This document shows, one piece after another, positions 62,442 to 64,000 of a stretch of 64,000 bases of DNA (its first letter is position 1; each line of letters opens with the position of its first letter). Source of the DNA: Paenibacillus silviterrae (GTDB lineage: Bacteria; Bacillota; Bacilli; Paenibacillales; NBRC-103111); contig NZ_JASKUT010000001.1 in the NCBI RefSeq assembly GCF_030167925.1, positions 1,674,001 through 1,738,000 on the forward strand. The letters run 5' to 3'. The notes beneath the pieces are model-generated. The model ran no database searches and had not been told where the DNA came from. It saw nothing but the letters and a program-made list of their open reading frames with translations. The position numbers and the translations under genes were made by a program.

Positions 62442-63779
62442 TTAATACAGAGTCAAATACTGCTCGCGTTCCCATGCGTGAACCTGCGTGCGGTAGATAT
62501 CCCACTCGATTTCCTTCAGCTCAACGAAATGAGCCAGCGCATGATCGCCCAATGCATCGCAGATGACGTCATCGCGCAGCAGCTCGTCTATCGCTTGCTT
62601 CAGATTCACCGGCAAGCTCGGAATCCCCTGCTCTTCGCGCTCTTCTTCCGTCATCACGTAGATGTTACGGTCGGTTGGAGGCGGCAGCTGGGTCTTGTTC
62701 TTGATACCGTCGAGGCCCGCCTTCAGCATAACCGCCAGTGCCAAGTAAGGATTCGCTGCCGGATCCGGGTTACGCACTTCTACGCGTGTACTCACGCCGC
62801 GGGATGCCGGAATCCGGATCATCGGGCTGCGATTGCTCGCTGACCATGCTACGTAGCAAGGTGCCTCATAGCCTGGCACCAAACGCTTATACGAGTTAAC
62901 GGTAGGGTTCGTGATCGCAGCGAACGCGCGCGCGTGTTTCAAAATACCTGCCATATATTGTCTGGCCGTAGCGCTCAGACCCAGCTTGTCGCTCTCGTCA
63001 TAGAACGCGTTCTCGCTGCCGCGGAACAAAGACTGGTGACAGTGCATACCGGAGCCGTTCACACCGAACAATGGCTTTGGCATGAAAGTGGCATGCAGCC
63101 CATGCTGCCGGGCTACGGTTTTCACTACAAGCTTAAACGTTTGAATCTGGTCAGCGGCCTTCAAGGCATCCGCATATTTGAAATCGATTTCGTGCTGACC
63201 CGGAGCTACCTCATGGTGAGAAGCTTCGATTTCGAAGCCCATTTCTTCCAGTGTTAGAACGATCTCGCGGCGGCAATTCTCGCCAAGGTCTGTAGGAGCA
63301 AGATCGAAATAACCGCCTTGATCGTTCAGCTCCATGGTCGGGTTGCCCTTCTCATCGGTCTTGAACAGGAAAAATTCCGGCTCCGGACCTACGTTCATCG
63401 CGGTATAGCCCATCTCTTCGGCTTCCTTCAGCGCCGCCTTCAGAATGCCGCGAGGGTCTCCCGGGAACGGACGGCCGTCCGGCAAATAAACGTCACAAAT
63501 CAAACGGGCAACGCGATCTTCCGTAACCCAAGGGAACACAACCCAAGTATTCAAATCAGGGTATAAGTACATGTCGGACTCTTCAATACGAACGTAGCCT
63601 TCGATCGAGGAGCCGTCGAACATCATTTTGTTGTCGAGAGCCTTCTCCAGCTGACTTAACGGGATTTCCACGTTCTTGATGGTGCCCAGCAGGTCGGTAA
63701 ACTGCAAGCGAATAAATCTTACATTCTCTTCCTTGGCAATACGCAGAATATCTTCTTTCGTATACTTCTTGTCTGGCAC
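62442..63779 (-). CDS. glnA: Glutamine synthetase, type I
   Basis: A 445-residue GlnA that makes glutamine from glutamate, ammonia and ATP. Signatures: [31 protein letters not shown], the metal-binding [31 protein letters not shown] and [13 protein letters not shown]. The length and lack of the adenylylation-loop tail fit the Bacillus type, which is feedback-inhibited and controls GlnR. GTG start at 63779 after AAGGAGGAG. Follows glnR by 90 bases; the gap shows no terminator. Confidence 0.97.
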   Translation of the reverse strand: MPDKKYTKEDILRIAKEENVRFIRLQFTDLLGTIKNVEIPLSQLEKALDNKMMFDGSSIEGYVRIEESDMYLYPDLNTWVVFPWVTEDRVARLICDVYLPDGRPFPGDPRGILKAALKEAEEMGYTAMNVGPEPEFFLFKTDEKGNPTMELNDQGGYFDLAPTDLGENCRREIVLTLEEMGFEIEASHHEVAPGQHEIDFKYADALKAADQIQTFKLVVKTVARQHGLHATFMPKPLFGVNGSGMHCHQSLFRGSENAFYDESDKLGLSATARQYMAGILKHARAFAAITNPTVNSYKRLVPGYEAPCYVAWSASNRSPMIRIPASRGVSTRVEVRNPDPAANPYLALAVMLKAGLDGIKNKTQLPPPTDRNIYVMTEEEREEQGIPSLPVNLKQAIDELLRDDVICDALGDHALAHFVELKEIEWDIYRTQVHAWEREQYLTLY

Positions 63780-63869
63780 TGGAATCTCTCCTCCTTAGAC
63801 TATGTACAAAGGTAACGGAGCACTTCAGGAGCCTGCCTGTGCCTGCCGCCCTCTGTACTCCGGTAAAAC

Positions 63870-64000
63870 CTACTTCTTGTAAAAGCGTGACATTTGTCCC
63901 TCAATCAAGGACACCTGACCCGGGCGTCTGGCCCCGAGCAGCTCTTGCTTCAGCATTCTACGCAGCTGCGTATCGCTTAATTCACGACGCTTCGATTCCG
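63870..64000 (-). CDS. glnR: GlnR nitrogen regulator (partial, C-terminus only)
   Basis: Only the last 43 codons are in the window. The visible tail reads RRELSDTQLRRMLKQELLG, followed by a Gly/Arg segment and SRFYKK, the pattern of the GlnR C-terminus that binds glutamine synthetase. The MerR-type N-terminal domain lies beyond the right edge. The gene lies just upstream of glnA, the conserved glnRA operon of Bacillales. Confidence 0.8.
   Translation of the reverse strand, partial: ESKRRELSDTQLRRMLKQELLGARRPGQVSLIEGQMSRFYKK

Overview
The window reads as chromosomal DNA of a spore-forming, Gram-positive member of the Paenibacillaceae, most likely Paenibacillus or a close relative. The main evidence is: glnR-glnA next to a divergent lexA/yneA pair with ynzC (the Bacillales order); sporulation-related genes (a Spo0E-like phosphatase, the spore protein Tlp, KapB, a YhcN/YlaJ lipoprotein); mrfAB; a Firmicute-type Tad pilus locus without outer-membrane parts; and strong GGAGG-type ribosome binding sites with frequent GTG and TTG starts. 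I see no rRNA or tRNA gene, no insertion sequence, no prophage and no CRISPR array.

Layout. 1-2670: YesM/YesN two-component pair, the regulator cut by the left edge. 2.7-10.3 kb: small zinc-ribbon proteins, an AIM24-like protein, purT, an HxlR regulator, a Spo0E-like protein, an orphan OmpR-type regulator, a YhcN-like lipoprotein, a TRIC-type channel and a Gfo/Idh/MocA oxidoreductase. 10.4-13.3 kb: an operon of thioredoxin-like protein, KapB, sensor kinase and NarL-type regulator. 13.6-17.3 kb: two ABC-F ATPases. 17.3-19.4 kb: an M42 peptidase and two small genes. 19.4-30.5 kb: a complete Gram-positive Tad pilus locus that ends in an FHA protein and a PP2C phosphatase. 30.7-40.6 kb: one long run of minus-strand genes for DNA repair (mrfA, mrfB, an Fpg/Nei glycosylase, nfo), RNA or small-molecule methylation, an ABC ATPase, a DinB-fold protein and an NlpC/P60 hydrolase. 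40.7-49.0 kb: a divergent C30-type carotenoid cluster. 49.1-52.2 kb: a membrane hydrolase plus an HtrB/LpxL-like acyltransferase and an OlsB-like N-acyltransferase. 52.4-54.8 kb: lrgAB-like genes, tlp and rnz. 54.9-60.7 kb: metH, mtnD, a HAD hydrolase, a membrane protein and ynzC. 61-64 kb: yneA/lexA with four SOS boxes, then glnA and the end of glnR.

How the parts fit. Two SOS-type control regions stand out: the shared lexA/yneA region with four LexA-like boxes, and a near-consensus sigma-A promoter before mrfA whose spacer holds a one-mismatch LexA box. The carotenoid genes encode a synthase, two CrtN/CrtI-type desaturases, a CrtP-type oxidase, a CruF-type hydratase, a glycosyltransferase and an acyltransferase, so the product is probably a hydroxylated and/or oxidised C30 carotenoid glycosyl ester. 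The gap between the two carotenoid arms holds repeated GTATAA(C/T) units and a perfect palindrome that look like a regulator site. The OlsB-like and HtrB-like acyltransferases form a compact pair that could make an acylated amino-acid lipid, which would be unusual for a Firmicute. All functional statements are by motif and family recognition by eye; no database search was run.
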